Assembly: GCA_937951895.1 (NCBI GenBank)
Contig: CALFER010000003.1
Location: forward strand, 1 to 35,364
Source: an uncultured bacterium
GTDB lineage: Bacteria; CSSED10-310; CALFER01
Direction of reading: 5' to 3'
Length of the DNA stretch: 35,364 nucleotides
Shown: piece by piece, positions 8,689 through 17,097 of the stretch
Position numbering within the stretch: position 1 is the first letter of the stretch
How the letters are laid out: each line of letters begins with the position of its first letter
Notes under the pieces: model-generated
What the model was told of the DNA's origin: nothing
Database searches by the model: none
The model's input: only the letters and a program-made list of their open reading frames with translations
Translations under genes and position numbers: made by a program

Positions 8689-8905
8689 AAATAAAGGGAC
8701 ACCTTACTTAATTGAAGTTTCGCGTGTTGCCATGGGGTCTTGGCGATACTTCCGCATGTCTGAAAACTGAAAACTACACACCTGAAACGATGGGTTGTTT
8801 GCGGTTTTCAGTGTTCAGTTTTCAGTTCGAAGAGGAGTGTGCAGGGTGACAAGTCGGATGGACACAGCAGTGAGTTAAGGAATTAAGTAAGGTGTCCCCT
8901 TATTA
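8689..8905. mobile_element. MITE/REP-like element with 25-bp terminal inverted repeats
   Basis: The left end 8689-8713 and the reverse complement of the right end 8881-8905 match at 23 of 25 bases; the core GGGACACCTTACTTAATT is identical at both ends. Nested inside is a second inverted repeat built from ACTGAAA units, with CTGAAAACTGAAAACT at 8760-8775 answered by GTTCAGTTTTCAG at 8813-8825. The element is 217 bp and has no coding potential. It fills the gap between convergent genes, about 3 bases after the ABC stop. From memory, such GGTGTCCCC-type ends are often seen near IS200/REP-associated transposases (RAYTs); no transposase is present here, so it would be non-autonomous. The hairpin could also act as a bidirectional terminator. 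Confidence 0.6.
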
Positions 8906-8956
8906 TGATATAGCGCTACTTGAGAGGACGCACCGGGCCAAAGAGAAATTTGGGGA

Positions 8957-10426
8957 TTACTCCGTCCAGCCGAACTCCATCATGTCCATCTGACCGAATA
9001 AACCCGTGATCGCCGTGTCCGTCATCGCCGCATACCACTTCGCCCCCTCGAACGATCCCGCACCGGTCGGCCATTGAAAGACTGGCAACACGACCAGTTT
9101 GGTCATGCCCGGCCCGACATCCTGCGTGTAGTGGTTGAAACTCGAAAAATCCGGCGCAAAGAAGTAAGTTCCCAATATATCCAGAATGACAAAGACCGGC
9201 GTGCCGGCATACGTCACCGCGTCCGGATTGCATATATACAGATCGCACCCGCAGGTATCCCCCGGCAGATACAGCACACTCGGCATGTAGAGGTGAACTC
9301 CGAGCGTCGAACAGTCGGATGTCGGCGTCGGCGTCGGTTGAGGCGGCGGTGTCGATGTCGGAACGGGCACAAATCGTTTGGCATAGATCAGATCTTTGTT
9401 TATGGAATCGTATGTCGAGATATGAGCCATGTTCTGATCGTCCAGCACCATGGAATTATAGGTTCCGGTCGCTCCCGATATCGGAACGGTCTCGATATGC
9501 CATCCCGTCGCATCCTGCCACGCATACTTGAGTATCTCATCAAGCGCCGCACCGTACAGCACATGCGGGTATCCAGCCGAGTCGACAGCGAGCGATGGAT
9601 TCGGTGCCGGATAGATCAAATCAATCACTTCGAATTCCCAGTTCGTACTTTCCTTCTTCCCGTAATACAGCGAAGGTTGGGTCGTGTCGCAAAAGATCAA
9701 ATGAGACACATAATCATCTGGGTTCCAGTAAAACTCCACGCCCACAATGTACCGTCCGGAATCCAACACCGTCTCGAAACTGGCTGTTTCGCCATACATT
9801 CCCGCCCATCGGATCCGCGTCGATTCCCCCGTAGGATGCATGGTATAAACCATCTGAACGTAACTCGATAGATCAATCACGATATCCTGATCATCAATAT
9901 GCCATTCGACATCCCGATCGACCCATCCGCCCGCACCGTCATACAAGATCCTCAAGCGGGAGTTCGCATCTGCAGATATATAGGCGATATATGGATACCC
10001 CTGCGGATTGAGTGTCAATGTGGGACCTATCTGTGCGTCATAATCCGCCGGGAGTGTCTCGATATGCCAATCGCTTTCCTCGAAATATGCCATCTTCAGG
10101 ACGTTCGTATTGAGATCGATATAGGCGATGTACGGGTACTGTCCCGCCCGGAGACACATGGAGGATATCAGCCCGACATCACCCGACACATCCAGGGTGA
10201 GAGGATCCCATCCGGAGACGGTTTTGCGCGCGTACTTCAGATCCTTCGTATCGTTTTTGTAATAGCTGATGTGCGGATAACCGTCGCTGCCCAGCACGAT
10301 GCAACTCGACCGCCCGACATCGCCGGCAGAATCGACCAGTTCGGTCTGCCACTCCGCATAAGCCACCGGGAAGCATCCTAGAACCATCACCAGGATGACC
10401 GATATGAACATGCATATATTCCTCAT
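8957..10426 (-). CDS. secreted beta-propeller-like protein with C-terminal EFGW domain
   Basis: This 489-residue protein has a signal peptide (about 1-24, ending AYA). A body of about 320 residues follows, made of repeats of roughly 50 residues with the pattern GYPHISYY, YPYIAYID, YPYIAYIS, GYPHVLYG and MAHISTYD, each near a K/LKYA-type strand. This looks like a beta-propeller. A PTSTPPPQPTPTPTSD linker leads to a C-terminal domain of about 115 residues containing GDTCGCDLYICNP, PVFVILD, YFFAPDFSSFNHYT and a final MEFGWTE. The same domain ends two other secreted proteins in this window. AAAGGAGG at 10433-10440 sits 6 bases before the ATG. Its function is unknown; a surface or extracellular location is inferred. 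Confidence 0.85.
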   Translation of the reverse strand: MRNICMFISVILVMVLGCFPVAYAEWQTELVDSAGDVGRSSCIVLGSDGYPHISYYKNDTKDLKYARKTVSGWDPLTLDVSGDVGLISSMCLRAGQYPYIAYIDLNTNVLKMAYFEESDWHIETLPADYDAQIGPTLTLNPQGYPYIAYISADANSRLRILYDGAGGWVDRDVEWHIDDQDIVIDLSSYVQMVYTMHPTGESTRIRWAGMYGETASFETVLDSGRYIVGVEFYWNPDDYVSHLIFCDTTQPSLYYGKKESTNWEFEVIDLIYPAPNPSLAVDSAGYPHVLYGAALDEILKYAWQDATGWHIETVPISGATGTYNSMVLDDQNMAHISTYDSINKDLIYAKRFVPVPTSTPPPQPTPTPTSDCSTLGVHLYMPSVLYLPGDTCGCDLYICNPDAVTYAGTPVFVILDILGTYFFAPDFSSFNHYTQDVGPGMTKLVVLPVFQWPTGAGSFEGAKWYAAMTDTAITGLFGQMDMMEFGWTE

Positions 10427-10458
10427 GTGAAACCTCCTTTTTTCCCGAGTCTGATTTT

Positions 10459-10487
10459 GTTTTACCTGTGACCGGAAAGGAAATCAA
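10459..10487 (-). promoter_or_regulatory. candidate promoter for the secreted propeller gene
   Basis: On the minus strand TTGATT (10487-10482) and TAAAAC (10464-10459) are separated by 17 bases, each matching consensus at 4 of 6. It lies in the 112-base gap between this gene and the upstream PQQ-type gene, so the gene may be transcribed apart from the kinase-amidase operon. Confidence 0.35.
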
Positions 10488-10538
10488 CCCGCACACCACC
10501 ACACGACACCGAATATCCGAATTCCGATCGGGTTCACT

Positions 10539-11639
10539 CTAATGCAATGCAACCAGTTGCCCGTCCTCGCTTCCGATTACGCATATCCCATCGCTGATAA
10601 CAGGTGACACCGATATCGATGCACCTGCCCGATACTTCCAGACCAATGCTCCGGTTCGCGCATTCAGAGCGTACACGAACGAGTCCAGGCTACCGACAAA
10701 CACCATCTCCCCCGCGATCACCGGCGATGATTCTATCGCGGCTTCAGCCTGATAACTCCATTTCTTTGCACCGGTTTTTTCTTCCACGCACACGATCCTG
10801 CCATCGCCGCCGCAAATGAAAACAGAGTCGAACGCGACTGCAGGCGATCCCAGAACGGGACTGCCGACGCTGAACGTCCAGCTCGCTTTGCCCGTATTCA
10901 AGTCAATTGCATACAGTGTCCCTGCACGGTCACCTGCAAAAACCAATGCTCGATCGATTGCCGGAGATCCCGGAACGACTCCCGCTGTCGGAAACTCCCA
11001 CTGCACCGCTCCAGTCGTGACCTCGATCGAATGAATGCCCGGCGCGCTCGATCCCACCACCAGCCGATTGCCGGACAGGGCCGGCGCACCCGTCGTATCC
11101 CCCCGAATGCCGATGGTCCACGAGGCTTCTCCGGTCGACAAGGACACACGCATCAGTTTCGTATACCAGGTCGGCGTCACGAGAAACCCTTCTGAGATCA
11201 GCGGAGCGACACCGGTCAGAGGCATATTGACCGCATATCGCTTCACTTCCTTTCCCGTCTCCGCATCCACTGCAACCACCGATTCATCCTCGGAACCGAC
11301 ATAGACAGCAGTTCCCTCCACCGTGGGAGGCGTTGAAATCCGCCCGCCGATCCGACAGGACCAGATCGGCTTCCCCGTTTTCAGATCCAGCTTCATCAGT
11401 TGCCCGTCCTCGGTGCCACAATAGACACTTCCGTTATCAATCACCGGAGAAGACCGCACCGGTCCTGTGGTTCTGCAGGTCCACAGCACCCCTTGCACAC
11501 TCGGAATCGCCTTCGTTTCCAGCACCCCCGTCCTGAGCATGTTTCCCCGGATTACACCGGATGCACCGGCCTGCACCCCAAAAGGTACAATCGTCGTCAG
11601 AACAACTCCGATCCAAACCAATCCTGCTGCTCTCCTCAT
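10539..11639 (-). CDS. exported PQQ-type beta-propeller protein (BamB-like repeats)
   Basis: This 366-residue protein has an N-terminal signal peptide (about 1-25, hydrophobic GLVWIGVVLTTIVPFGVQA). Seven to eight PQQ-like repeats follow, each with the pattern SSPVI..G.VY.G..DG.L.ALD..TG...W, for example SSPVIDNGSVYCGTEDGQL. The fold is a propeller as in BamB or PQQ dehydrogenases. No quinoprotein active-site features are evident, so a binding or scaffold role is more likely. I chose the ATG at 11639 over the GTG at 11666: GGAGGAG precedes it, and it overlaps the amidase stop by 4 bases (ATGA). It is the third gene of the kinase-amidase operon. Confidence 0.85.
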   Translation of the reverse strand: MRRAAGLVWIGVVLTTIVPFGVQAGASGVIRGNMLRTGVLETKAIPSVQGVLWTCRTTGPVRSSPVIDNGSVYCGTEDGQLMKLDLKTGKPIWSCRIGGRISTPPTVEGTAVYVGSEDESVVAVDAETGKEVKRYAVNMPLTGVAPLISEGFLVTPTWYTKLMRVSLSTGEASWTIGIRGDTTGAPALSGNRLVVGSSAPGIHSIEVTTGAVQWEFPTAGVVPGSPAIDRALVFAGDRAGTLYAIDLNTGKASWTFSVGSPVLGSPAVAFDSVFICGGDGRIVCVEEKTGAKKWSYQAEAAIESSPVIAGEMVFVGSLDSFVYALNARTGALVWKYRAGASISVSPVISDGICVIGSEDGQLVALH

Positions 11640-14578
11640 GATCTCCTCCACGGAATTCTCAGACACAAAATGATTCCCATCCCCGCCAGCATCATGGCCA
11701 CTCCGCCCGTTCGCTCCGCCGGAATCGGTTGAGGTGTCCCGGTCGGTGTCGGAGTTCCCGTCCCGGGCGTGGGCGTGCCGGTCGGAGCCGGAGTCGGTAT
11801 CGCGTCGATCAGAAAATCCAGCACCCGCTCCATGACCGCATCCCGATCGGCTCTATCGATGATCGTCTCGAACGGAAATCCGGCGCTCACAACCCGGAAG
11901 CTTCCATCATACACCACCGCCGCCTTGTAAGCCGTGCCGGAATAGGTCATCGCCGCCACGCTCCCGCCATACGCACTCACGGCATCCGGATAATCCACAT
12001 TGTACGAGTCACTCCCGTCCGTATCGAACGCGATCCCGCTCAACCCGGCGAATATCCCCCCGACATCCCCCGCCACCATTCCCACTCCGGCATCGTCCGC
12101 GGCATAATCCGTCTTCAGATAATTAATGTAAAACGCCCGATCGGCCGCCCCGCCCATCGCATCGAGATCCCAACCCACCTCTGCTCCCGACACGAACAGC
12201 CCGCCTCCTCCGGCCAGATACGCCGACACACTCGCCTGCTCCGCACTCGAAAACGTCTCATCCGTCGTCGATTCCTCACCGCAGATCCAATCCACGGCCT
12301 GATACGCCGCCAGCCCCACATGCCCCTCCGCAACAGCCTCGTTCACACAACTGTCGAATCCGCCCCCGAAAAGCGCCGCCGATGCAGCGTGGTCGCGGAT
12401 ATATGCATATGAATTCATGTGGTCCAGCCGCGTCCTGAGATTCGTTCCGAGCGCACCGCTGTCCCATTGCGGGAGGAGCATGTTCCGGTCGATCCGGTCG
12501 AACCCGTCGACAATGAGCAACGCCGCGGGAACGCCCGTCGGAGGCACCTGCGCGGCCAGCACCGGCGAACCAAATGACTCGCCGCCCTCGTTGACCGCCG
12601 TGACCTTCACATACACCGCCTCTCCTGCCGCCACCCCCTCCACATCATGATAGGTCGCCGCAACCGCCTCACCATCGGCCCATCCATATCCATCCGAGGA
12701 TATATAGATCCGGTAACTGTCAGCCGCATCGCCGAGCAGGCCGTTCCCCGAATTGAACGGCGGAGCGGACCACGAAACGCGGATCGTGCCGTTCCCCTGG
12801 TTGATCGCCCGGACATTCACCGGAGGCTCGGGCAGCAGATGAGGCGACCGGCCATCCTTCCATGCAAAGAACTTTTCGATTCCCTGATAAATCGCCCGGG
12901 CGCTGATCATCCTGAATTTAGGATCTTTCAGATAATTCGCATCCGACGGAGTGTCATGAAACGCCACCTCGATCAGACACGCCGGCATTTCGTCGTTGTG
13001 CGACGGATTGATCTCACCGAAATCCGCCGTCCACTGCCCCCGGTCCTGCCAGCCCGAGTCGTATCCCTGCCGGATATCGTTCATGATTTCAGCATGCACA
13101 TAATCCTGCAGTTCCTCGGAACCCTCGACGCCCTCGAACGGATCGCCCCAGTCGCCCGTCGTGTAGACGAATGTGGACGTACCGGTTCCCGGATCCGGTG
13201 CATTGGTATGCCATGAAAAATAAATCGAATCCTCCCAGGATTCATTCTCCCATTTGGCATACCGGGGCATCGTGCTGACGGTATTCGATATACAGGACGC
13301 GCACCCCATGAACGGCGCGTAATACAGTCCGGATTCCTCCCAACGCGGCCGCCCGCTGATCGATCCGCCGTCCGCGATACTCCCCATTCCACCTCCGAAC
13401 CGCACGGCATCCGCGATCACATACTTCGTCGGATCGGAACCCTGGTTGGTCAGCGTGACAGCCCGGAAGCCAGCCGGATCGGCCGGGTCGAAGTAGAATT
13501 GCCCGAGATGCTTCCAGGTGAACCCGTCCCGCTGCTGATTCTGAATCACGACGGTGTCACCGCCTCGGTGATGAACGATATACCGCGCATCGGTGCTCCG
13601 GTTCGATCCCCCCGTGTACCAGCAGTAAACGGAATAGATCCCGGCTCCCGGAGGATTGAAACTCCAGGTCGCCTCGGCGCCGCCCGTTGTCGATACCAGT
13701 CGCACCCGGTAATCCGCTCCGTAAAAATCCCCCGTCGAGGTACTCGTGGTCCAGCCGCCTGCATCCGCATACCCGGCAGCACCGTTGTCCACGATCAACT
13801 CATTTGTATTCGCAGCGCGCTCACGACAGGTATACACACCCGCGCCGGCATTCCACAGGTACTGCACCAGAAACGCATTGACGGCCTCGGCGTTCGTGAA
13901 ATCCTCGACGATCGAATTCGTGTTCCCTCTCTGCGTGATCCACGAACCGGTCGTCGTCGAGTAATACCATCCGTGCCCGGCACTCAGAAACACACTCTTC
14001 CCGCTCAGACTTCCCGCGCTCTGCCCCTGCCCGGGCTGCGGAGACTGACCCGGGAAGCGATCCGGTTCGGCCTCGAACGGCTTCTCCATCACCGGCGGCG
14101 GCTGCGGCACGTATCTCGACAGGGGACGATGTCCCGGCTCATCACTTCTCCGGACCAGGATGGTCGCCGATGAGACCCCTTCAACCTGCTGGAGTGATGA
14201 AATGAGTGCATAAAGGATCGATTCAGAAGTGTTCTCGTCGAGCGTGTCCAGGAATCGATCCGGCATCGTGACGAACAGGCCGATGCGGTTGCCGTCCCAT
14301 TCGACCCGGTCGATCCGGGCGTCGGGCAGGCAGGGCTCATACCCGAGCGAGCGTTCGTCACGCGGAAGATCCGATGCAAACAGGAATGCGACGGACTGTG
14401 CGGGATGACGGAAGCCTTGCTCAACGGTGGTGCGGTCGATTTCATCGGAGGTTCGCGTCAGGTAATCCGGTCGACCGTCCCGCATGACGCCGATGGCGAC
14501 ATCCGCGGCCCATGTGCTTGAGTCGATCCCGTGAAGCAGTGCCAACACCGCAACAAAGAGCGTTGTCGTTCGACGCAT
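11636..14578 (-). CDS. exported split N-acetylmuramoyl-L-alanine amidase with golvesin-like insert
   Basis: This large modular protein has 980 residues and a signal peptide (about 1-24). A GerMN-like domain comes first (about 85-143). An Amidase_3-type catalytic domain follows in two parts. Part one has SAGHGW with His202 and an acidic residue in VEDFTNAEAVNAF (Glu225 or Glu231). Part two has FSWHTNA with His457 and CLIEVAFHD with Glu537. These are the expected zinc ligands and catalytic Glu for cleaving the amide between muramic acid and L-Ala. Between the parts, about 265-394, is a golvesin/xanthan-lyase C-terminal-like beta domain. A fibronectin type III domain follows (about 585-678), then a glutamine-amidotransferase-like fold (about 685-928). 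A Pro/Thr/Gly linker leads to a terminal hydrophobic helix and RRS, resembling a sorting tail. GGGAGGA precedes the ATG; only 3 bases separate it from the kinase gene. Confidence 0.85.
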   Translation of the reverse strand: MRRTTTLFVAVLALLHGIDSSTWAADVAIGVMRDGRPDYLTRTSDEIDRTTVEQGFRHPAQSVAFLFASDLPRDERSLGYEPCLPDARIDRVEWDGNRIGLFVTMPDRFLDTLDENTSESILYALISSLQQVEGVSSATILVRRSDEPGHRPLSRYVPQPPPVMEKPFEAEPDRFPGQSPQPGQGQSAGSLSGKSVFLSAGHGWYYSTTTGSWITQRGNTNSIVEDFTNAEAVNAFLVQYLWNAGAGVYTCRERAANTNELIVDNGAAGYADAGGWTTSTSTGDFYGADYRVRLVSTTGGAEATWSFNPPGAGIYSVYCWYTGGSNRSTDARYIVHHRGGDTVVIQNQQRDGFTWKHLGQFYFDPADPAGFRAVTLTNQGSDPTKYVIADAVRFGGGMGSIADGGSISGRPRWEESGLYYAPFMGCASCISNTVSTMPRYAKWENESWEDSIYFSWHTNAPDPGTGTSTFVYTTGDWGDPFEGVEGSEELQDYVHAEIMNDIRQGYDSGWQDRGQWTADFGEINPSHNDEMPACLIEVAFHDTPSDANYLKDPKFRMISARAIYQGIEKFFAWKDGRSPHLLPEPPVNVRAINQGNGTIRVSWSAPPFNSGNGLLGDAADSYRIYISSDGYGWADGEAVAATYHDVEGVAAGEAVYVKVTAVNEGGESFGSPVLAAQVPPTGVPAALLIVDGFDRIDRNMLLPQWDSGALGTNLRTRLDHMNSYAYIRDHAASAALFGGGFDSCVNEAVAEGHVGLAAYQAVDWICGEESTTDETFSSAEQASVSAYLAGGGGLFVSGAEVGWDLDAMGGAADRAFYINYLKTDYAADDAGVGMVAGDVGGIFAGLSGIAFDTDGSDSYNVDYPDAVSAYGGSVAAMTYSGTAYKAAVVYDGSFRVVSAGFPFETIIDRADRDAVMERVLDFLIDAIPTPAPTGTPTPGTGTPTPTGTPQPIPAERTGGVAMMLAGMGIILCLRIPWRRS

Positions 14579-14581
14579 CGT

Positions 14582-17020
14582 TCAATTCCTCCCGGGCGGA
14601 TTTCCCGCCTCGAATCTGCGGCACTCCATGTCGATTTCCGGTCGATCGAACCGGGATTCCATCTCCCGCAACACCCGGATCGTCCGTTTGATCTCTTCAG
14701 CAGCCGAATCGTCTCCCGATCGGAGCCGGACGGACAGCGCCGCGCCGCGCATGAGCAGGACATCGACCATTAAAAATTCGGAACTTGTTTCGCGTGCGAG
14801 AAGCTCGTATTGCGTTTCGGCAACCTGATAGGCGCGGATCGCCTGCGCCGCATTGCCGGTTTTCTCGAGCGCCCAGGCTTTCCGTGAGAGTTGATAGGCG
14901 AGATGCATGCGGCATTCCGATTTGCCCTCTTTAAACACAAGCCGCGAGAAGACAGACTCCGCTTTTTCAAAGAGATGATACGCCTGGATGAAGTCGTTCA
15001 GTTCATTGCAGATGTTGCCCAGATTGGTGTAAGCGCGAGCAAGTTCGTGATACTTGTCGGATCGTCCTTCCCTGAGAATCATATGTTCATAGAGTTCGAT
15101 CGCCTTCTTCTGACAGTCAGCGGCTTTCGCATATTGCGCCATCGATGCATACGCATAGGACTGATTCATGAAGATTCGCGCCAGATCGGAGCGTTCATCG
15201 GTCAATCCTTCCTGTTCGATACGACGGGTCAGGATCCGGATCAGTTTGTCGTGAATCGCAATTGCCTCGGCCCCTTGATTCGTCGACAGCAGCACGATGC
15301 ACAGCATGGAATAACTCGCGATCAGGTCCCTCCCGACGTCGAAGTCGGGGCTTTCACCATGGAGGCGTATGCGTATTCGAAGGGATTTACGGATCAGGTC
15401 GAGCGCATCTTGGTTGTGTCCCTGATTCCATTTCGCGGTTCCCTTGTTCATGAAAGCCGCGGCGAGATAATTCAGCACTTCCGGGGAACGGTTTTCGCGC
15501 ACGATGTCCCGGAACAACCGGATCGCGCGGTCGAGATGCTCCTCACACTCCCTGAACCGCTTCATCTCACCCAGAAATGTGGATTGGTTCACATGGCAGC
15601 GCGCGAGTTGAATCCGCAGAGTCTCATCCGGATTCTCCTCGAGTTGCGTTTCGAGCACGCCGATGGTTTCCCGTCCGGCCGTGAGCGCTTCGGATCGGTT
15701 TCCCGCCTGCGCAAGGGTCATGGCGAGCGAATTCCTGGCGCGGGCGAGACGGATGATGGCCGGAAGGCTCTCGGACCGGTAACCCAGGTTCTCGAGCATG
15801 TCGATCCCCCGACGGCACGCGGCTTCTGCACCGGAATGGTCGCCGAGACAACGGTGAATCAATGATTTTTCGAGGTACAGATTCGCCAGATCGTGGGCGA
15901 GTGCTTCGTCGCCGCGACGGATCAGACCGGTCAGAGCCTGGCTCGCGTCGTCATACATCTGAACATCCCACAGGAGCAGGGATTCCCGAGTCATCGAAGG
16001 AGGGGGTTCGGGGGGTGGCGAATCCGCGATTCCCGACGCTTTTCGCACACGTTGTTGCCAGAGAACCGGATCCTCCCAGACTTCTCCGTTGGCTGTTTTC
16101 CGGAGCGGCGTCTGCAGGCCGGAGTCCTTCTTCCGCGAGGGCGGGGGCTCCCGGAAATAGGATGTTCCGGTCAGATCCCGCCAGATCTCGACCAGGCGCG
16201 CCGAGACCGTATGCATCGAATCCATCCTTTTAGCCGAATCCTTGACGAGGCACTGATCGATGAGATTTCGGAGTTGCGGAGGGATCGCGATTCGCGCGGA
16301 AGAGAGGCGTTCGGGATCCGTTTTTTTCAGAAACGTATCGACTTCGAACCCGTATTTCCAGAGCACGCTCCCGAGGCACATTTCGATGAGGGTCACGGCA
16401 AAGCTCCAGATATCGGTCTTCAATCCGATACGGCCTCCGAGCGCCTGTTCGGGTGAGCAGTACGCCATGGTCAGTCCCTGTGCCGTCACCAGAGTGCCCC
16501 CGGTACTCCCTGTCCGCGATCGCTCGCGGTGATAAACGGCATTCGCGAGACCGAAATCGGTGAGTTTGGCCACGCCATCCTGCGTCATCATCACATTGGC
16601 CGGTTTGATGTCCTGATGCACAAGGCCGTTTTCGTGCGCCGCCTCCAGTCCCCATGCAATCTGGATCGCGATATCGAGCACCTGCTCGATCGAGTCGATC
16701 CGGGCAGTCCGGATCCATTCGTGCAGCGAGCCGCCATCCACAAATTCCGAGAAAATACCCGCCCGGTTTTCGATCGTGCGGAAGAAGCAGCATGTGACGA
16801 TGTGGGGATGTGCGGGGAGATCGATCCAGAATCGGAGTTCTCTGAAGAAATCATTGCGATAGACCGAGTTATCGAGGAATGTGTCGTGCATCGTCTTGAG
16901 AGCGAAGATCTGGTGGTCCGCGAGTCTCCGGACACGGTAGACCTTGCCCATGCCGCCTGCTCCGAGAAGGCTGTCGATGACGAATTCCCCGGCCAGTTCT
17001 TTGCCGCGATGCCAATCCAT
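14582..17020 (-). CDS. Ser/Thr protein kinase (Hanks type) with TPR repeats
   Basis: This 812-residue, probably cytosolic protein has no clear transmembrane helix. The kinase domain covers about 10-280: glycine loop GAGGMG at 20-25, Lys42 in ALK, Glu61, catalytic loop HQDIKPAN at 135-142 (Asp137, Lys139, Asn142), and DFG at 155-157. The usual HRD arginine is Gln136, making it a non-RD kinase. After a Pro-rich linker, about 450 residues of TPR-like helical repeats follow, with units such as YAKAADCQKKAIELYE. I chose the ATG at 17020 (MDWHRGKEL) because a strong promoter overlaps the longer GTG start at 17059. It begins the operon with the amidase and PQQ-type propeller, so a role in envelope signalling is inferred. 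Confidence 0.9.
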   Translation of the reverse strand: MDWHRGKELAGEFVIDSLLGAGGMGKVYRVRRLADHQIFALKTMHDTFLDNSVYRNDFFRELRFWIDLPAHPHIVTCCFFRTIENRAGIFSEFVDGGSLHEWIRTARIDSIEQVLDIAIQIAWGLEAAHENGLVHQDIKPANVMMTQDGVAKLTDFGLANAVYHRERSRTGSTGGTLVTAQGLTMAYCSPEQALGGRIGLKTDIWSFAVTLIEMCLGSVLWKYGFEVDTFLKKTDPERLSSARIAIPPQLRNLIDQCLVKDSAKRMDSMHTVSARLVEIWRDLTGTSYFREPPPSRKKDSGLQTPLRKTANGEVWEDPVLWQQRVRKASGIADSPPPEPPPSMTRESLLLWDVQMYDDASQALTGLIRRGDEALAHDLANLYLEKSLIHRCLGDHSGAEAACRRGIDMLENLGYRSESLPAIIRLARARNSLAMTLAQAGNRSEALTAGRETIGVLETQLEENPDETLRIQLARCHVNQSTFLGEMKRFRECEEHLDRAIRLFRDIVRENRSPEVLNYLAAAFMNKGTAKWNQGHNQDALDLIRKSLRIRIRLHGESPDFDVGRDLIASYSMLCIVLLSTNQGAEAIAIHDKLIRILTRRIEQEGLTDERSDLARIFMNQSYAYASMAQYAKAADCQKKAIELYEHMILREGRSDKYHELARAYTNLGNICNELNDFIQAYHLFEKAESVFSRLVFKEGKSECRMHLAYQLSRKAWALEKTGNAAQAIRAYQVAETQYELLARETSSEFLMVDVLLMRGAALSVRLRSGDDSAAEEIKRTIRVLREMESRFDRPEIDMECRRFEAGNPPGRN

Positions 17021-17030
17021 GAGGTATATT
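17001..17030 (+). promoter_or_regulatory. candidate divergent promoter for the CPBP protease gene
   Basis: On the plus strand TTGCCG (17001-17006) and TATATT (17025-17030) are 18 bases apart. This -10 shares 3 bases with the kinase -10 on the other strand, so the two promoters could not be occupied at once. The leader would be about 60 bases, including GGAG before the ATG at 17098. Confidence 0.35.
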
Positions 17031-17056
17031 ATAGCGACTCTGCCGGGTGACGCCAA
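17028..17056 (-). promoter_or_regulatory. strong sigma70-like promoter for the kinase operon, predicted leaderless
   Basis: On the minus strand TTGGCG (17056-17051) and a perfect TATAAT (17033-17028) are separated by exactly 17 bases. A start 7-8 bases after the -10 falls at 17021-17020, the A of the kinase ATG. There is no Shine-Dalgarno sequence and no room for one, so translation would begin on a leaderless mRNA. Confidence 0.6.
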
Positions 17057-17097
17057 CACGGCGCATGCGTGTCGAATGAGGAATCGGAGTCTCAGTC

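Noticed and set aside
14891..15865. 324-residue plus-strand frame opposite the kinase TPR region
   Set aside because: It is a shadow of the kinase; the minus-strand product has kinase motifs and TPRs.
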